A stretch of 6,243 nt of DNA from Trichodesmium sp. jk18x7bins.61 (GTDB taxonomy: Bacteria; Cyanobacteriota; Cyanobacteriia; Cyanobacteriales; Microcoleaceae), in contig JAJEAQ010000548.1 of the NCBI GenBank assembly GCA_022822685.1, forward strand, positions 1 to 6,243. The letters are read 5' to 3'. Shown here one piece after another: positions 4,545 to 6,243 of the stretch; positions within the stretch are counted from its first letter, which is position 1, and each line of letters starts with the position of its first letter. Position numbers and translations under genes: made by a program. The notes beneath the pieces were generated by a model. It was given only the letters and a program-made list of their open reading frames with translations. It did not search any database and was not told where the DNA came from.

Positions 4545-5658
4545 ATGAGCTATTGCCTCAACTTAAATTGCCAACAGCCTGAAAATCCTAACGATATTAA
4601 ATTTTGCCAAGCTTGCGGTTCAAATTTGTTGCTGCGGGGACATTATCAAGTGATTAAACCTATTGGCAATGGTAGCTTTGGCAGAACTTTATTAGCATTG
4701 GACTTAGATCGATTTAATACACCCTGCGTCGTCAAACAATTTTTCCCAAAAATTAATGGCTCAATCTCAATCCGGAAGGCATCAGAATTATTTAAAAGAG
4801 AAACAGAACAATTGTAAGGATTCAGGTCCTATAGAAAAGCCTATAAATCTTGAGGGATAAGCATTTCCGGCAATTGCCTCCTCTATCCTATTCTCAATTC
4901 TAGATTGCTACAAGCTTTTGTTTTCGTTATTATTAAGAATGAAGCTGTTAAATTGCTGAGTCAGTAGTTTTCAGAAGTCTCTCTATAACTGGGTTTGAAA
5001 TACCTGAATCCTTACGAACAATTATTAAAGTTAGGAGACCATCCACAAATTCCCACCTTTTCTGCTTACTTTGAACAATAGTATAATCTCTACTTGGCAG
5101 AACAATTCATCACAGGGCAAAATCTCTTCCAAGAATTAGAGCAACAAGGTGCATTTAGGGAAGAAAAAATATGGGAAATATTATTATATTTATTGCCATT
5201 ACTACAGTTTATTCACGAAAAACAGGTAATTCATCGAGATATAAAACCAGAAAATATATTGCGATTTCAGGCTTCACGTTCACAAGAATTAGGAGAAAAT
5301 AAAAAAACATAAATTAGTTTTAGTCGATTTTGGTGTTGCCAAGCTAAATAATCAGACTTACAGTAGTACAATGGGCACTATTACTGGAACCTTAGGATAT
5401 GCTCCTATAGAACAAATACGTGGAGGTAAAGCATATCCAGCCAGTGACCTTTACAGTTTAGGCATGACTTGTATTCATTTGCTGACTGAAGTAACACCAA
5501 AGCAACTTTTTGACCCATTTAGTGGACAATTAGTGTAGTGATCGCATCTGATTAAACAAGGCAGAAAGGTGAACGATCGGCTAGCAAGCGTTTTAGATAA
5601 ATTAGTTAAAGATTTAGTTAAAGAAAGATATCAATCAGCTACTGATTTACTAGCATAA
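4545..5658 (+). pseudogene. Ser/Thr protein kinase, disrupted by a MITE, nonsense codons and a frameshift
   Basis: This was an eukaryotic-type Ser/Thr kinase of the cyanobacterial class with an N-terminal zinc-ribbon-like motif (Cys4, Cys9, Cys21, Cys24), a glycine loop GNGSFG at residues 41-46 and the ATP-binding Lys64 (VVKQF). After the insertion at 4814-5015 the frame resumes (LLKLGDHPQIPTF) but meets TAG at 5079. It continues with the catalytic loop HRDIKPEN (5232-5255). It shifts frame in an A7 run at 5301-5307 and goes on with DFG (5326-5334), GTLGYAPIEQ, SDLYSLGM and the C-lobe to 5658. Two more stops (TAG, TGA) stand at 5536-5541. Removing the insert and one duplication restores RETEQLLKLG. 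All catalytic motifs are still legible, so decay is recent, but no functional kinase can be made from this copy. Confidence 0.93.
4806..5023. mobile_element. 202-bp MITE with IS66-type ends inside the kinase gene
   Basis: The element spans 4814-5015. Its ends GTAAGGATTCAGGT (4814-4827) and ACCTGAATCCTTAC (5002-5015) are perfect 14-base inverted repeats. An 8-bp duplication GAACAATT flanks it (4806-4813 and 5016-5023). Terminal GTAA plus an 8-bp duplication are features of the IS66 family, so a non-autonomous IS66 derivative is the best guess. The interior has no ORF; it contains a palindrome GGCAATTGCC at 4869-4878. Excising it with one duplication restores the kinase reading frame, which proves insertion. 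Confidence 0.93.
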
Positions 5659-5807
5659 ATTTACCTTTTTTATGCTCCTAATAAAAGCCATAAATCTCAT
5701 AATCAAGATATCAATAAACTACCAAAAAAATCTTTTCTTTAGAATAAAAATCACATCCTGATTTGCCGTAATTTTTTTATGACATTGATGTAATTGTGCA
5801 AGCATAA

Positions 5808-6138
5808 ATAGAGGCTGGGAAGAATAGACAAAATGCTGCTGAATTAACGAGTTATAAGGAAGCCAAAATATTTCATAACAATGCTAGGTATCACCATCAA
5901 ATTAATCAAAAACTATCAGATGAAAAGTCTTCCAATAATAAATCAGAGCTACTGGGTAATGTCATAGAATTTGAAAATAAAAAAGCCAGTTTATGTCTAA
6001 CAAAAACAAAAATTAGAAATCATCTAAAATTATCTCATTTATGGAAAAGTGTGCAAATTATTAAAGCTCATACCGCTCCTATCAATACAATAGCTATAGA
6101 TTCTCAAGGTTTTATTTTAGTTAGTAGTGGTAAGTAGG
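5808..6138 (+). pseudogene. WD40-repeat remnant, probably the tail of the broken kinase
   Basis: An open stretch of 109 codons without a start codon encodes a polar linker (KEAKIFHNNARYHH, then Lys/Asn-rich) followed by one recognisable WD40 blade start: LWKSVQIIKAHTAPINTIAI, then DSQGFILVSSGK, ending in TAG at 6136. WD40 blades typically show this GH-like turn, a hydrophobic strand, D/S-x-G, then a strand with S-G. Cyanobacterial kinases are often fused to WD40 propellers, so this is likely the same ancient gene. Between 5659 and 5807 the linker region carries several stops in every frame. After 6138 only fragments without structure remain. Confidence 0.7.
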
Positions 6139-6243
6139 TGGCCATAAATAAACATTAAAAATATAAATCATTTTGTCTCTCTATATTTAAGCAATTAGAG
6201 TTAAATTTATATGGCTTTAATTGAGATTTTTTAGAAGAACTCC
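6139..6243. other. AT-rich DNA, nothing recognised
   Basis: No ORF, repeat or regulatory site could be supported here. Further WD40 blades would be expected in an intact gene, but none is legible, so the tail is probably deleted or lies outside the window. Confidence 0.4.

Overview
The window looks like a chromosomal segment of a filamentous (Nostocales-type) cyanobacterium. The base composition is AT-rich. Three exact HIP1 octamers (GCGATCGC, at 1175, 1248 and 4063) are present. A heptameric short tandem repeat of the AAAAGTC/AAAAGGC kind follows the second gene. The kinase remnant has the N-terminal four-cysteine ribbon typical of cyanobacterial Ser/Thr kinases. The genus is an inference and cannot be fixed from this window.

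Left part (1-2200): two intact-looking genes are transcribed divergently from a ~200 bp spacer. On the minus strand lies the N-terminal 183 codons of a DNA (cytosine-5) methyltransferase that runs off the left edge. On the plus strand lies a complete cobyrinate a,c-diamide synthase (cbiA/cobB), a step of corrinoid synthesis. Nothing suggests that the two act together.

Middle part (2201-4544): this stretch is gene-poor and repeat-rich. A sequence unit occurs twice clearly (2254-2443 and 3144-3465) and once more weakly (3726-3817), with a possible fourth fragment at 4328-4379. The two clear copies carry inverted AGACATAATTGTG motifs. Each is followed by or runs into a different small ORF: an 80-residue protein with a basic start and an acidic middle at 2480, and a lysine-rich 87-residue protein at 3399 whose C-terminal half resembles the start of an HMG box. 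Between them sits a 91-bp MITE-like element with 13-bp inverted ends and a 5-bp target duplication. Further right are a structured, possibly transcribed stretch ending in a strong intrinsic terminator (3869-4117) and a small one-helix membrane protein on the minus strand.

Right part (4545-6243): this is the ruin of a Ser/Thr protein kinase with a WD40 tail. A 202-bp MITE with 14-bp terminal repeats (GTAA ends) and a perfect 8-bp target duplication, the hallmarks of IS66-family ends, has split the kinase domain. Independent nonsense codons and a frameshift in an A-run have added to the damage. The whole right two-thirds reads as a decaying, transposon-scarred region. The most unusual signal is the repeated upstream unit placed in front of unrelated small ORFs.
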